Assembly (NCBI RefSeq): GCF_905171765.1
Contig: NC_053393.1
Coordinates: 70,959,371-71,023,370, forward strand
DNA length: 64,000 bases
Direction: 5' to 3'
DNA from: Bufo bufo
Taxonomy: Eukaryota; Chordata; Amphibia; Anura; Bufonidae
This document shows, one piece after another, positions 41,400 to 54,900 of this stretch. The notes under the pieces were generated by a model that did no database searches, was not told the origin of the DNA, and saw nothing but the letters and a program-made list of their open reading frames with translations. The first letter of the stretch is position 1; the number at the start of each line of letters is the position of its first letter. The position numbers and the translations under genes were made by a program.

Positions 41400-42840
41400 T
41401 CACATCTGCGCTTTTAATTCCGGCAGAGGAACAGAATTCACTGTATCCAGCATATATGCCAAAAAGTGGCTGGGTCCTATTACAGTGAAGGGGTATCTGG
41501 TGGTATCCGGCTGCTGAATTTAAAAGTGCAGATGTGAACCCAGCCTTAGTGGAGTCAGGAGGAATAGCAATTTGAAACCTGATCCAACATTGATATCAAA
41601 GTGAACTATGAATGAACGTCATGCTCCGTGGAATCCATCTGTCCCTGTTCTCAACCATTTCAGACTACGGAGAACTAGAGAAACCTGTACTTGTGAAACC
41701 TCCAATATGATTTGTGTAGCAGCTCTCTATAAACACCACCCGTCACATCTTCTGATGTCTGTTTATTCTGGGGCATCCTATAACTCCGCATTGTACTGTT
41801 CCTCTGTTAGTACTCCTAGAATTTTATGAACACACTGACAAGTCTTTCCATTTGGGGATGTAACGCTACGCTTTCCCAATCAGGGCAACAGTGTCGACTA
41901 TGAAGGATACACCCCTGGGACAAGGGGAATGGTAATGCCCAGCTATCAGTTTTTTAGTAAATTTCTAGCAGGAATAATAGTGGAAGAGCACAATGCAGAG
42001 CTTTAAAGAAATAGGCTCAAGAAATGTTACCTCATGGGGAATATGGGTATTTTCTAAAACAAACAGGCTTCATTTGTATCTATTATATGTATTGAATAAG
42101 GAGTAAGCTTATATGTCCCCTAAATGTCCCCATACACAGTAACTGTGGCCAAACCTGACCAGGAGCAGTCAGTCTAATGTGCAGCGAGCTCCCAACTCTA
42201 CCCTGACAGGATTGGGTGACATGAATATTTTCGCCCATCCCTTTGTTCTCCTGGGAGATTAGCCGCCATCAGGTGTCTGGCAGCGTCCTTCTCCCCTCTC
42301 CCATTGAGCACACATTCAGCCGAACTAAATATGGGGGACAAAGGAAAGACCTCTGTGGCTGGGCGACTGCTTGGCTGACAGCTGTTGAATGTGTATGGCC
42401 GTCTCAAAGGGGATTGCTGGTTAAAATGATTTTTAAGCTAGTGCCCGCAGAAGATTCATACTTGCCTTCTCCACACCGCTCCTCCACTGTCGCCATCTGG
42501 CTGGCCATAGTCACATGCACTGTTAAAGCCAATGACTGGCTTGAATGGTGAAGTGCTGCTTGTGGCCACATCACTGATTAAGCCGGTCAATGGTGGACGC
42601 AGTACATGTGACCATGGCCAGCCAGGTGGGGACATGAAGATAGCGGAGGACTGGAGCAATATTGAGAAGGCAAGTAAGAATCTTCTGCTGGCACTAGCCT
42701 AAAAAACTTAATCACCTGAAAATCCCTTATAGTTCAATTCCTATAATTCACTTTCCTGCCTAGCGCTAAAAATCACCAAATTTAATGTTTTGTTATGTAG
42801 ATGTAAAGCCTTGTATTCTGCCTATTGATAGACGGCTGCG
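41400..42840. other. Intron 2 stretch without recognisable gene
   Basis: A weak inverted repeat is visible at 41396-41555 (GGTTCACATCTGCGCTTTTAA against TTAAAAGTGCAGATGTGAACC) and another at 42440-42680; otherwise unique-looking sequence. Confidence 0.5.
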
Positions 42841-42847
42841 TTACAAC

Positions 42848-43295
42848 TAAGGCTACTTTCACACTCACGTTTGGTGCGGATCCGTCATGGATCTGCATAG
42901 ATTGATCCGTTCAGATAATACAACCGTCTGCAACCGTTCAGAACGGATCCGTTTGTATTATCTGTAACATAGCCAAGACGGATCAGTCTTGAACACCATT
43001 GAAAGTCAATGGGGGATGAATCCGTTTCCTATTGTGCCATATTGTGTCAGTGACAACAGATCCGTCCCCATTGACTTACATTGTGTGCCAGGAAGGATCC
43101 GTTTGGCTCAGTTTCGTCAAGCAGACAGCAAAAGGATGCACGCAGCGTTTTGGTGTCCGCCTCCAAAGCGGAATGGAGGCAAACTGATGCATTCTGAGCG
43201 GATCCTTTTCCATTCAGAATGCATTAGGGCAAAACTGAGATCCCTGAACGGATCTCACAAATGGAAACCAAAACGCCAGTGTGAAAGTAGCCTAA
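42848..43295. mobile_element. MITE (family C, TTAGGCTACTTTCACAC ends), AZIN1 intron 2
   Basis: Ends AAGGCTACTTTCACACTCAC and, inverted, CAGTGTGAAAGTAGCC, with further pairing of GGATCCGT segments. A related, longer element lies at 48256-48802. Confidence 0.75.
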
Positions 43296-43761
43296 AATTA
43301 AAAGGCTGCTAAAAAGTGTGCCACCAAACCAGTAAGATTTCTACAGACCGCCTACACAGTGACATATTTGTTGCACTAATTGCTAGCTTTGGGGACAGCT
43401 ACACAAAGCAAGAACTTTTACTAGATGCTATCATACAAAAACCAGCAAGTCTGCACGTCGCCCCAACACAATAGTCAATAGGCACACCCAGTGCGTTCTA
43501 TTTAAAACATGCCACAACTTTCCTTATTCCCAATGGCACTGGAGAGCGCGCCGGACACATCAGCAAGTAAGACCGGCATGTCGTTAACAATCACTGTCTG
43601 TATTGTGACTAGTCTAACAATGGCTGTGAGGACATACACCATATAGGCTCAAACGGGAAAATAACCCACTGAATATAAATAGCAGCAGACCTAACGAGGG
43701 GACTATTTTTAGAGAGAATGTAAATCTATGTGGGATTTAACAGGCATTCCCTTAAACAATG

Positions 43762-45643
43762 CAGGGCTCCAGACTAAAAAAAAATATCAAGGAGCCATTG
43801 GCTCCTAACCTGAAAAATTTAGGAGCCAAATGAAATTTTTAGTCGCCAAATTTAAAATACATACTATAGCTGGGATGCTTAGGAGCATGGGGTTTTCTAA
43901 GCTACAGCCCACGCAGTTAAAGGGGTTGTACACTCATTTCCATGACCTGTCAGACTAGCCAGATTTGCGTTGATAATCCCTAGGTGCTGGGTCCAGGCTC
44001 ATTCGCTTCCCGGCCTCCGCTGCTTGTCTTGGCTTTCTCCATGAAAACGTTTGGCTGCAGTGGCATCAAGACAATCTCTGGCCACGGTGGAGATCTGCTC
44101 CCCTGGCATCACATGACCATTTAACATAATGCATGGGAAGCAGTGGTCAGTCATCGGCTGTAACACCGTCAAATAGGAGGTTTTCATGAAGGGACTCAAG
44201 ACAAGCAACAAAGGCTGGGGAGCAAATAAGCCGGGACCCCGCACTGGGCATCAGGCAAGTATGATCACCAACAAAGGTCCTGCCAGTCTGAGGTCCAGAA
44301 ATTACTGTATCCAAACCCTTTAAGGAGTAATTTTTATATTTTTCTTTAAGGGGTTTCAAACCAGTATTATTCTATATGTGACACAGAATGGGTTAAAAAA
44401 AACTATCCCCACTGCACTCCTTAAAAGGCCAATCACTTGAGAGTCGCCACTGCAACCAGTGACCACATCAGCCGGCATCACGTGTTGACAGTGGGGGTGG
44501 GGGGAGGGCAGCTTTTTTTAAATTTTTTTACATTAAGAAAAAATATAACAGCTAAAAATATAATACTACACGAGCTTTACTCTTTATTCTCAACCCCTCT
44601 GCTTGCCGGTCAGTGAATGAAAACCTCTTGTTTGCTGTTTCTTGAGGAAAGATCGCCCATATTTTAGTGCTGCTCACTGTGTAACTGTGGCTGGACATGG
44701 ACATTCAGTCTGTCAATGTCAACCTTAAAGGTTTCCATTCACTGCCAGCAAGCAGAGATGTAGGAAAGCTAGGGGACCTCCTCTGGCGGATGAACTAGCC
44801 TGTGCTTAACCCCTTACAGGCTGCTTCAGTGCCATTTTCCCTCTTTAACTCTACCACATGTCTTTGCAGTTAAGGGCTCTCTGCCCATCACCCCAGTGTC
44901 AGTAAGGAGCCGTGCACGGACATCGCAGTATAGGCGGCAATCTCTCCTTGTCAATTGGTTTCACACCGGAGTCTGTCTGCAGGAGCTCTGCACTGCCGGG
45001 GTCGCAGAGCATTATATTGATTTATGATGCTATGTAACCCTTACAGTTCTGGAATGTATTGGATAACACTGACCGCATTAGGTCAGTGTTATCCAGTACA
45101 TTCCAGACCTCTAAGGGTTACATAGCATCATAAATCAATAAAATGCCATGCGACCCCGGCAGTGCTATGCAGACCAGGACAGCGAGTGTTAAAGCAGCAC
45201 AGCCGGTGCTTATACTTGTCCTTACGGATCTCTGCCTTCTCCTTGTGACCCCATAAGGACCCAGTCCTAGAAAACACACTAATAAATCTGCATACGGGTG
45301 ACTCGCCTGGTGTTATCAGCCGTGGACTGTGCGGCCCTAGTTGAAGTGTCTCCAGCAGCCCAGCGCCACTGCACAGACTCAACTCCAAAACTTGCCAGAC
45401 TGCTGGAAGCGGGAGCACAAGCCACGCCCACCCTCTATGCCGGGTAATCTGAGGGGCGGGTCTTCACCCAGCAGACGGCTGCAGCGTGTCTCTGTCTGCT
45501 GGATGAAAGCCTTTTTTTTTTTAAGAGGCAGAGCAGCGAGCGGAGGGTCTAGGCGCAAATGGCGACAAGACTACAAAGTCTTGTCGCCATTTAGCAGTTC
45601 TAAGTCGCATTGGCGACCATTTTGGTCGCATTCTGGAGCCCTG
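43762..45643. mobile_element. Non-autonomous DNA transposon with CAGGGCTCCAGA ends, AZIN1 intron 2
   Basis: Inverted ends CAGGGCTCCAGA (left) and TCTGGAGCCCTG (right), flanked by the 5-bp direct repeat CAATG (43757-43761, 45644-45648). Subterminal hairpins of GGAGCC..GGCTCC type at the left and GTCGCCA/TGGCGAC at the right. 1.88 kb, no transposase seen. The superfamily is not certain. Confidence 0.6.
44990..45170. repeat. Foldback palindrome nested in the CAGGG element
   Basis: Arms of about 85 bases: GCACTGCCGGGGTCGCA ... TGACCGCATTAGGTCA ... TGCGACCCCGGCAGTGC, with the inner AATGTATTGGATAACACTGA paired to TCAGTGTTATCCAGTACATT. Confidence 0.7.
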
Positions 45644-45823
45644 CAATGCTTGGACGAAGTGTGGTCTGGATCTTACAGGAATGTGCCAGAAGCTGCTCAG
45701 ACTATTCTCATTTAATTGGAATCATTTCCCAAATCCAGTCTTTCAGCCAACTGTAAAATATAATTATAATGGGAAGTTTTTTTTTCTGAGATACAGCTCA
45801 ATTTAGCAGACGCAGAGGGTCAC

Positions 45824-45829
45824 CTACAT
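45824..45829 (-). promoter_or_regulatory. Start-stop element ATG-TAG at the end of AZIN1 exon 2
   Basis: An AUG followed directly by UAG, at the 3' edge of the leader exon. Such minimal uORFs can hold up initiating ribosomes; an effect here is inference. Confidence 0.5.
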
Positions 45830-45964
45830 GGACAAGTTAGGAGATGGAACCTCCTATCATCAGCTAGGCTGCCAAGGCGGCTCCGCGTTGAAGTCAAACT
45901 GCTCTCTATAGAGCGCTTTTCCTAGTCCCACCGGATAGTTGTATGCCTTGAATGAAGATCCGCC
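45824..45964 (-). other. AZIN1: AZIN1 exon 2 (5' leader; second half of the uCC)
   Basis: Acceptor TATTTTTTTTTCAG, donor GTGACC; 141 bases. It is open in the uCC frame from its first base to TGA at 45862-45860. After that come ATG ATA GGA GGT TCC ATC TCC TAA (45860-45837) and a bare ATG-TAG whose stop is the last three bases of the exon (45829-45824). Confidence 0.8.
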
Positions 45965-48900
45965 CTGAAAAAAAATATAAATAAAAAAGTTAAGGACAAT
46001 ATAAAACACATGAATATCAGTCAGCAGATAAAAGTGCATATATAGGCATTACGAGCCTCTACCATATGATATCATGGATAACTTTGCAAGTCATCTCCAA
46101 AAACTGAAAGTCCATCTGTCCAGGTTATCTGTAATACATCCTGGGAACAAGTATGGATCTTTTCTGGAGGAAACCATGGGCAGTAGTGATGTACCCTACT
46201 ACAGTCTCATTTACTACCAATATCTAGCTATGAGGTAGAGGTAAGGCCTGTTTCACACTGGCATTAATGGTTTCAGCTGGGGATCTGTAGGTACAGTGTG
46301 CAACCAAAAGTCCATCCGGCCCCATTCACTATAACAGGGATTGGCAGAGCAAATACGCCAAGGGGCTGCCGGGCAAAAACTACAAAGCCACAAGGAGACC
46401 TTATACTGTATGGGGGCAGCAACAAGGAGACCTTATACTGTATGGGGGCAGCCACAAGGAGACATTATACTGTATGGGGGCAGCCACAAGGAGACCTTAT
46501 ACTGTATGGGGGCAGCCACAAAAACATTATACTGTGTGGGGCAGCGGCCAGGCAGCCACAACTTGGAGACATTAGTCATACTGTAGTGTTGGGGCACTGC
46601 CCGCCGGGGCAGAAGCCACAAGGAGACAATACATTAGGCCTCTTTCACACAGGCGAGTTTTCCGCGCAGGTGCAATGCGTGAGCTGAACCATTTCAACGG
46701 GGATGTGCAGAAGCGTGAAAATCACCGCTCATCGCAGCATGCTCTATATTGTGTGTTTTTCACGCAACGCAGGCCCCATAGAAGTGAATAGGGCTGCGTG
46801 AAAATTGCAAGCAAGTGCGGATGCGCTGCGGTTTTCACACATGGTTACTAGGTGACGATCGGGATGGGGACCCGATCTTTATCATTTTCCCTTATAACAT
46901 GGTTATAAGGGAAAATAGTAGCATTCTTAATACATAATGCTTAGTAAATTAGGGATGGAGGGGTTAAAAAAAAATATTAAACTCACCTCATCCTCTTATT
47001 CGCGCAGCCCCGCTTCTTTTCTTTCTTCTTCTTTGAGGACCTGGGAGGAAAAGACCTTTGGTGACGTCACTGCGTTCAGCACATGATCCATCACCATGGT
47101 GATGGACCATGTGATGAACGCAGTGACGTCACCAAAGGTCCTTTCCCTCCCAGGTCCTTAAAGAAGAAGAAAGAAAAGAAGCGGGGCTGCGCGAATAAGA
47201 GGATGAGGTGAGTAATTTTTTTATTTTTAACCCCTCCATCCCTAATTTACTAAGCATTCTGTATTAAGAGTGCTATTATTTCCCCCCATAACCATGTTAT
47301 AAGGGAAAATAAAATCTAAACACCGATCCCAAACTTCTGTGAAGAAGTCCGGGTTCGGGTCTGGGTACCAAACATGACGATTTTTCTCATGCGCGTGCAA
47401 AACGCATTAAAACACTTTGCACTCGCGCAGAAAAATTGTGCATTTTCCCGCGACGCACCCGCATCTTGCCCAGCCCTCACACGCGACACCTGTGTGAAAG
47501 AGGCCTTACAGTATGGGGGCAGCAGCCACAACAGGAGACAATACAGTGGGGGCAGCAGCCACAAGGGGCGGGAGGCCGCTGTTTTTTAAGCAGTAAGCAC
47601 ACATGACCGCTTCGATGACTTCACAAAATACTGCAGTTATTAGGAAACGGATATCGCCATACCACTGTTTAATACCACGGTATACCGCCCAACCCCAGGA
47701 CAATCATTGTTTGTTAAAACCATTCTAAGTTGAGTTAAGACAAGTCCTTACATATAAGGGCTCATGCACACGAACGTATTTTCTTTTCGCTTCCGTCCCT
47801 TTTTTTCAGACCGTATACGGAAACCATTCACTTCAATGGGTCCGCAAAAACAACAGAAGGTACTGTGTGCATTCCATTTCCGTTCCGCAAAAAAGTAGTG
47901 CATGTCCTATTGTCCGCAAATCACAGTCCGAGGCCCCATTTAAGTCAACGGGTTTGCAAATAATAGGGAACGCACACAGAACACATCCGTATTTTGTGGA
48001 TCCATACTGTACAAATGCTATGCCCAGCCCATATTGCTCATGTGTTTGGTGATTAATAAGATACTGTTTACAATCTGCAAAAAAACGGATCACATTCTGA
48101 AGCCACAAAGATGTTTTGTGGAACAACGGAACGGAAGAGGACTTAAATCAGAGAAAAACCACCTCAGATAAGGAACAGATCCGTGAAAAACAGACCGCAA
48201 AACAACAGTCATGTGCATGAGCCCTAACAGTCAGGAATAGCTGATGACTAGCAACTTAGGGTACCTTCACACTAGCGTCTTTCTTTTCCGGCATAGAGTT
48301 CCGTCCTAGGGGCTCAATACCGGAAAATAACTGATCAGTTTTATCCTAATGCATTCTGAATGGAGAGAAATCCGTTCAGGATGCATCAGGATGTCTTCAG
48401 TTCAGTCATTGACTTTTCAGGACAGAGATAATACCGCAGCATGCAGCGGTTTTATCTCCGTCCAAAATTCCGGAACACTTCCCGAAATGCCAGATCCGGC
48501 ATTTTTTCCCATTGAAATGCATAATGCTGGTTCCAGCCCTGAGTGTTCCGGCAAAACAGATACGGCATTGCGGTTTGCGCACGCTCAGACCGAAAAAATG
48601 TGAATATAAATGCTGAATCAGTTTTTTGGGATGACACCGGAGAGACGGACCCAGCATTTCAATGCATTTGTCATACGAATCAGGATCCTGATCTGTCCGA
48701 CAAATGCCATCAGTTTGCGTCCGTATTGCCAGATCCAGCAGGCAGTTCCATCGACAGAACTGCCTGCCGGAATCCTCCGCCGCAAGTGTGAAAGTACCGT
48801 AATACAGCTATTTTACCAGAGAAGTGATCTTCATTGGTTGGATCTGAGGCATTGTATGTTGAGTCTAGTTTCAACTTACGATGGGTCAGAAAAGATCATT

Positions 48901-51900
48901 CTATGTTAAAAATATTGTATCCTGAGGGATCCCTGTATAGGAACAATGTTGTTTCTGTATCAGGCTTCACTTCACTATCACCATTGTAACTTGGTACATG
49001 CTGGACATCAGCTCAACAAATCAGATGCTTAAAGGGTTTCTACCACCAGAAATACCGTTATGTAGCTGACACTAGCGATGTGCTAATGTCAGCACTACAT
49101 AACCGTATGTTTTTTACCTTTATCCCAGCAGCAGTTTTGGTAAAAAAAAAAACACTTTTATTATATGCTAATGAGCCTCTAGGTGCTATGTGGGCGTAAA
49201 ATCAGCACCTAGAGGCTCCGTCTACTCAACCTTTATCCCGCCCAGGTCCCCTGTTCTGCCCACCCCTCTCCTCTTGATTGACGGCACGGTCCGCCACATC
49301 GCTGCCAAAATCCCGTGCATGCGCCATTCACTTCTGTATTTGGCGCATGCGCCATTCACTTCTGTATTCGGCGCAGGCGCAGTGAGGAATCCGGCACCAG
49401 GATCGCATCATTCACACACTGCGTCTTTGCCGAATACAGAAGTGAATCGATTTGATGCATATGCAAATTAACCTGAGATGAGTCCTGTCCCTGACTCGTC
49501 TCAGGTTAATTTGCATATGTATCAAATGGTTTTTTTAACACAATAAAAGCACACAGAGCTATGGGGACTGGGTATTGCGGATGTGCTAGCGGCCATCTAG
49601 CAACCCATGTCCCCAGCTCTATACACAAAACCAGGTTCTCTTTAAATAGAACCATATAATTTACTTCTTCATACAACACTCCCTCCTCTCCTGGTAGTGT
49701 CATTTACAGACTGCTCATTGTCAGGGGTTACGACCACAACTGCAATGCAGCAGCGGTGGCCATGTCTAGTTGGTTATAAAGCGCCAGCCTCTATGGTGGC
49801 AGAGATCGCGGTAGCGAGCTGCCACTGCGCAGTAGCTCCCTACCGTCCTGGCCACCTCATACAGTGAGCTGCTGAAGAAAATACAAATATCACCAGGAAT
49901 ATGGCCAAGTGACATGGGCTACAGGACCAGCACTAGACCAGTCCATCGCCAATAAGAGGTCACACATTATACAGTCCTAAATGGGACCAAAGGACGCCTC
50001 TAATAATAAATCGCACCCAGCACCATTTGTTTGCAGACTGCAAAAACGAACAAACTCAGAAATGTGCCAAAGCCTCTAATAGCCTGGCCGCAAATCCCAG
50101 AACATTAATGGTCAATAGAAGACGACAAAAATTGACTTCTGAGCAGACAGAGCATGAAGCGGTGAGCCGGCAAGAAGCAGGGGGGACCCTGAGGTTATAA
50201 GCTGCTATAGTGGCACGCCATTCATTCAAACTATTCAATAGAGCTTATTGCTTAGTAAACTGCCTTAAAAGTGAAGTAACCCGTTGACAGACGAGCGCTA
50301 GAAAGCAGCGGAGACAGGAGGGCGCTCTTCGCGCATTTACTACAATCACATCAAGCAGCAAAGCCGAGCAGAGCAGATAATGTCACACAAATCAGCAGCC
50401 GTTACCCGTAATGAGGATGAAAACCTCAAACACCACACGAAACACTAAGAACGCCGCCGCCACCACAGTGGAGTTACCTCAGACATTTACAAGGCACATC
50501 TGCTCCCATTGCTGGATGGAAGGAGACACATGGGTGTAAGGCATGTGCTCTCCTGGCCCGTCCGACGCAGAGTGAAACTACACAACGGCCGGTTTACATT
50601 GTTAATTTAATGACAGGAAAAAGAAAACTAGATTGGGCTGGTCCAGGCCGGAAAGAAATCCCTCACCCCACCCTGCATTCCCTCTATTTGCACTGTTGCC
50701 ACCAACACTGGCGGCATGCACGCCGACCCAAAAAGACAGAAGAATAGAGGATCTGACAGGGAACACCGGCGCCAAAGCAGGGCATGACTTTGGGTGATTG
50801 TTCTAGCATCTCTGCTAATGATAACCCTCGTTTCACCAAAAAGGCATGTGCACAAGACTAGGGTGTGTACGAGGTCTTAACCACTTCCTCACTCTCAGAC
50901 ACATTAACACTAGCTTATAGATGTAAGCTGTACGCATCCTTTAAACGTGGCCGCTTCTTACTACTACTACACGGAACAAAAAGTAGTCCTCATTCACATG
51001 ACCGTGTCCGTTTTGCTTGTTTTCCCCCTTCCGCAAGTCTCACTATGTTACAAACGCCTATATTCGGGTCCTGACAATGGGACATGATTTTATTTTTTAC
51101 GGAGATGCGGATAGCACCTTTTGCAGCCCCACTGAAATGAATGGATCCGCATCCTATCCAATGTGGGTCGGGTGTGGGAATGGGGCCCAAATCATTAGCC
51201 ATCTTTTGCCAAAATGCTGGGACCTTCACCCACTGCAGAGACGTGTCCGGTGGTGGGGATTAGCTCCAATAGCCAGAACAAGGAGCTGCTGCCAACGGGT
51301 CCCAGCTTCTCTATTACATGATCCCCTATACACAGGCATGTGCACCATTATGAAGAGTGATGAGGTGGATAACCACGTGGCTGGTAAGCTGTAAGGAGCA
51401 CCACAGCCTTCTCAATCAGCTGATCGGCAGGGGTGCCAGGAGTCGGACGCCCACCAATCTGATACTGATAGTACCTTTGTACTTAGTCTTATACTGCCAG
51501 GCACCATTCTACAACATTTGGCTTCACCAGCTCTGGACAGACATGCTCATATAAGAGAGGACGGGTCATTCTTCCACGAGATTATGGTGCCTGAAGCAAG
51601 GAGGATACTCTATAGAGCGGAGGATCGCCAACCTTCAGCCCTCAAGCGGCTCTGAAACTACAGCTCCCAGAATCCACCTTTCACTTCTATGGGAGTTACA
51701 AGAACAGAGAAGTGTCCATGCTGGGAGCTGTAGTGCCAAAGGCTGCTGACCCTGATACAGCAACGTGCTCCGGGCCGACACCACCGGCAGGAAATGCTTC
51801 TCTTGACACGTCTGTTCTAGTGAATCTTTGATTTGTGGTACTCCAGTTATTCCTCCCAATTATGTATGAATAAGGAGACAACTGAGTCTCACCATTCCCC

Positions 51901-54900
51901 ATGTCAAATGGGTGTTTTCCTACACACATACAATAAAGGGGTCATGCACAAGGCCGGATCCATAAAACATGGATACCAGCGCAGCGGTATGCCTTCCCCA
52001 TTTTGCAGAATGGAACATCCTCCTCCATGATAGAAATGTCTATTCTTGTCCACAATTAAAGGCAAGAATAGGACACGTTCCACCTTTTTTGCAGGGCCGT
52101 GGAATGGCACTACGGATGCGGAACAGACGCGGAAAGAATGTAATGTAATGTTGAACTGCCGGCTAAGGACCTGTGGTGACGTCACATCACATGGTCCAAT
52201 CACATGGTCCCTCACCATGTGATGAGCACAGTGACGTCATCAAAGGTCCTATTCCTGTGCACAGCAAAGAAGAAGAAAGAAGAGAAGCCGGGCTGCGCGA
52301 TCAAGTGGATTAAGGTGAGTTAAATTATTATTTTTTAACCCCTCCAGCCCTATTGTACTAAGCATTCTGTATTAAGAATGCAAATTTTTTCCCTTATAAC
52401 CATGTTATAAGGGAAAAAAATACAATCTACAAACCTGAACTTCTGTGAAGAAGTTCGGGTACCAAACATGCCAATTTTTCTCACGCGCGGAAAAATCGTG
52501 CATTTTCCCGCAACGCACCCGCATCTTATCCGGGCAAAAAACATGCCGCCCATGTGAAAGAGGCCTAAGACCTGACAGGAGAGCAGACAGCGGTACATTT
52601 ACACCGCCAGATAATCACTAACAAACGCTCCTATGAACGCTCGTTACGCTTCTCGGCCCTTTAGAGGAGCTAGCTCTACAGGACACTGCCTGGTGTATCC
52701 GGGATTGTACTGATGACAGACCGCCTGTAATGTAGCGAGTCAGTCAATATATGGATTTCCAATTCTAATTTCAGCCCTGCTCCTGAATAAAAGGATGATT
52801 CAGTACATATAATCTCCTTAGCCTCTTCAAAGCTGATCACAAACACGTTGTAGTAATATGTTGCTTGTTGTAAAGCAATTGACTTCCCTGTCTAGACAAC
52901 GCAAGTAGGCCAAAAAACCACAGCACTAATTAGGACAGTGCTCCATGGAAAGCCTAATATAAGTCATCAAAAGGGTTTTACAGGATTTTAACTGATGAGC
53001 TATCCTCAGGATTGTAGGACACCCGGGCCCCCCGCCCATCAGCTGTTTACGTAAAGGCAGTGGTGCTCCTGCTCACAGCGCCGGCAGCAGATCCTGATTA
53101 CACAGCACCGTCTGCTGCCAGCTGTTGAAAACCACATTTGCTTGTTGATAGGGCAATCAGCGGCAGTATTACACTGCCAGATCATCACTAATATGAGCTT
53201 AGAGGACCTGTCACCGCTCCTAAATTTTCTGTTTTAATAGCTTCATGCATTCCCCATGTAATAACAAAGCTGGAGCATCTATTCTTATGGCTGTATGTTG
53301 TGCCGTTCCTTTATTATTTCTACTAGAAGTTATGAATGAATTGCTAGCAGTCTGCAGTAAGGGTACAGAGGGGAGGTAACTAGTTTGGGGGGGGTGTACG
53401 TGCACAGTCTCACTCTATCCTGTCCGTGCACAGGTACACCCCCCCAACTAGTTACCTCCCCTCTGTACATTTACTGAAAGCTACTAGCAATTCATAACTT
53501 CTAGGAGGAATAATAAAGGAACGGCACAACACAGCCATAAGAATAGATGCCCTAGAATTGTTATTACATGGGGAATGCAAGCAGCTATTAAAACAGACCT
53601 GTCAGGAGTGGGCAGAGGTCCTCTGTAAGGCCAGGCCTACAGCAGTTTCCTACTGGTTCTGGGAGGAGGAGGAGGAGGAGAGGCAGTTTCATTGCTGGGG
53701 CCGCAGCCAGAAGAGGAGGTGATCCTGGTGAGAGCAGCTCCTCCCTGGCAGTGAAGAGGCCACTAACCAATTGTAAAACGTCACAGCCAGGGTGAAAACA
53801 ACGCCCACCGGTGACGTCGCCTCCTCCCTGTACCAGTATGTGGCTCAGTACCACATCATCCACAGGCCAATACTGGTCCACGGCTCTGTTGTTGGGAACC
53901 ACTTCCTAAGAGGGGTAAAAGTGTTTTGTTTTTTATAAAAAAATAAAATAAAATCAAAGATTAAAAATTCTACTTGCTCAATTTCCCAAACCTACATATA
54001 AAACTTAAAGGGAACCTGTCACCGGGATTTTGGGTATAGAGCTGAGGACATGGGCTGCTAGATGGCCGCTAGCACATCCGCAATACCCAGTCCCCATAGC
54101 TCGGTGTGGTTTTATTGAGTAAAAAACCCGATTTGATACATATGCAAATTAACCATAGCAGCCCATGTCCTCAGCTCTATACACAAAATCCCGGTGACAG
54201 GTTCCCTTTAACAAGGCTATGTCCACATGTGTCTGTAGTTTTTTGCTGTGGCTCAGCGCAGGTCAATGTCCACTCCGTTGCCGTCTGCAGCGTGCGGAGA
54301 TTTGTGCAGCTCTCATCCCTTTTGCTGGTCCAGTACAACGCTGCGAATTTCTCACAAAAATCCATGCAAATCCGCAGCTAATCACGTGGACATGGTCTAA
54401 AAAGGAAATTGGCATTGCTGTGTCTGAAAACATCACAATATAAAAATCTTCCGGCATCAGACTTGGCCAATTGTGCCACCAAAAATTGAATAAAAAGTAA
54501 TCAAAAACTCCATTGTCACCCAAAACAATACCAATAAAAACTACAGCTCGCCCCACAAAAACAAGCCTGCACACAAACCTGTAGATAGAAGAAAAAAAAA
54601 GCAATGCACAGAAAAAAACTTTCCAAGGGCCTGTTCACACAATGTTTATTGGCGCTGTTTTACTTGTTTTCTGCACCAAAAATGCATGTCCCTGGGAGAC
54701 GAGGCTTGCTTTTCCACACTAAAAACCCCTTGAATACAGCGGCAGCACAATCCGCGCCCATTCTCCCATTTAAATGAAGGGAAACAAAAAAAAACAAAAA
54801 ACACCAAAACTTCACAGAAAATCAGCGTGGATCAGTTGTGTGAACACCTCCCAAGGGGTTGGTATTTTTGTATTCTTTTAGTTTTTCCAATTCGGAAATG

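Noticed and set aside
46386..46560. CRISPR-like array
   Set aside because: Units are contiguous 32-bp repeats without spacers, in a vertebrate intron.
46298..46687. 129-codon open frame with repeated ETLYCMGAAT-like units
   Set aside because: It is the minisatellite read in frame; a multiple-of-three-like accident of the array, and it runs into a MITE.
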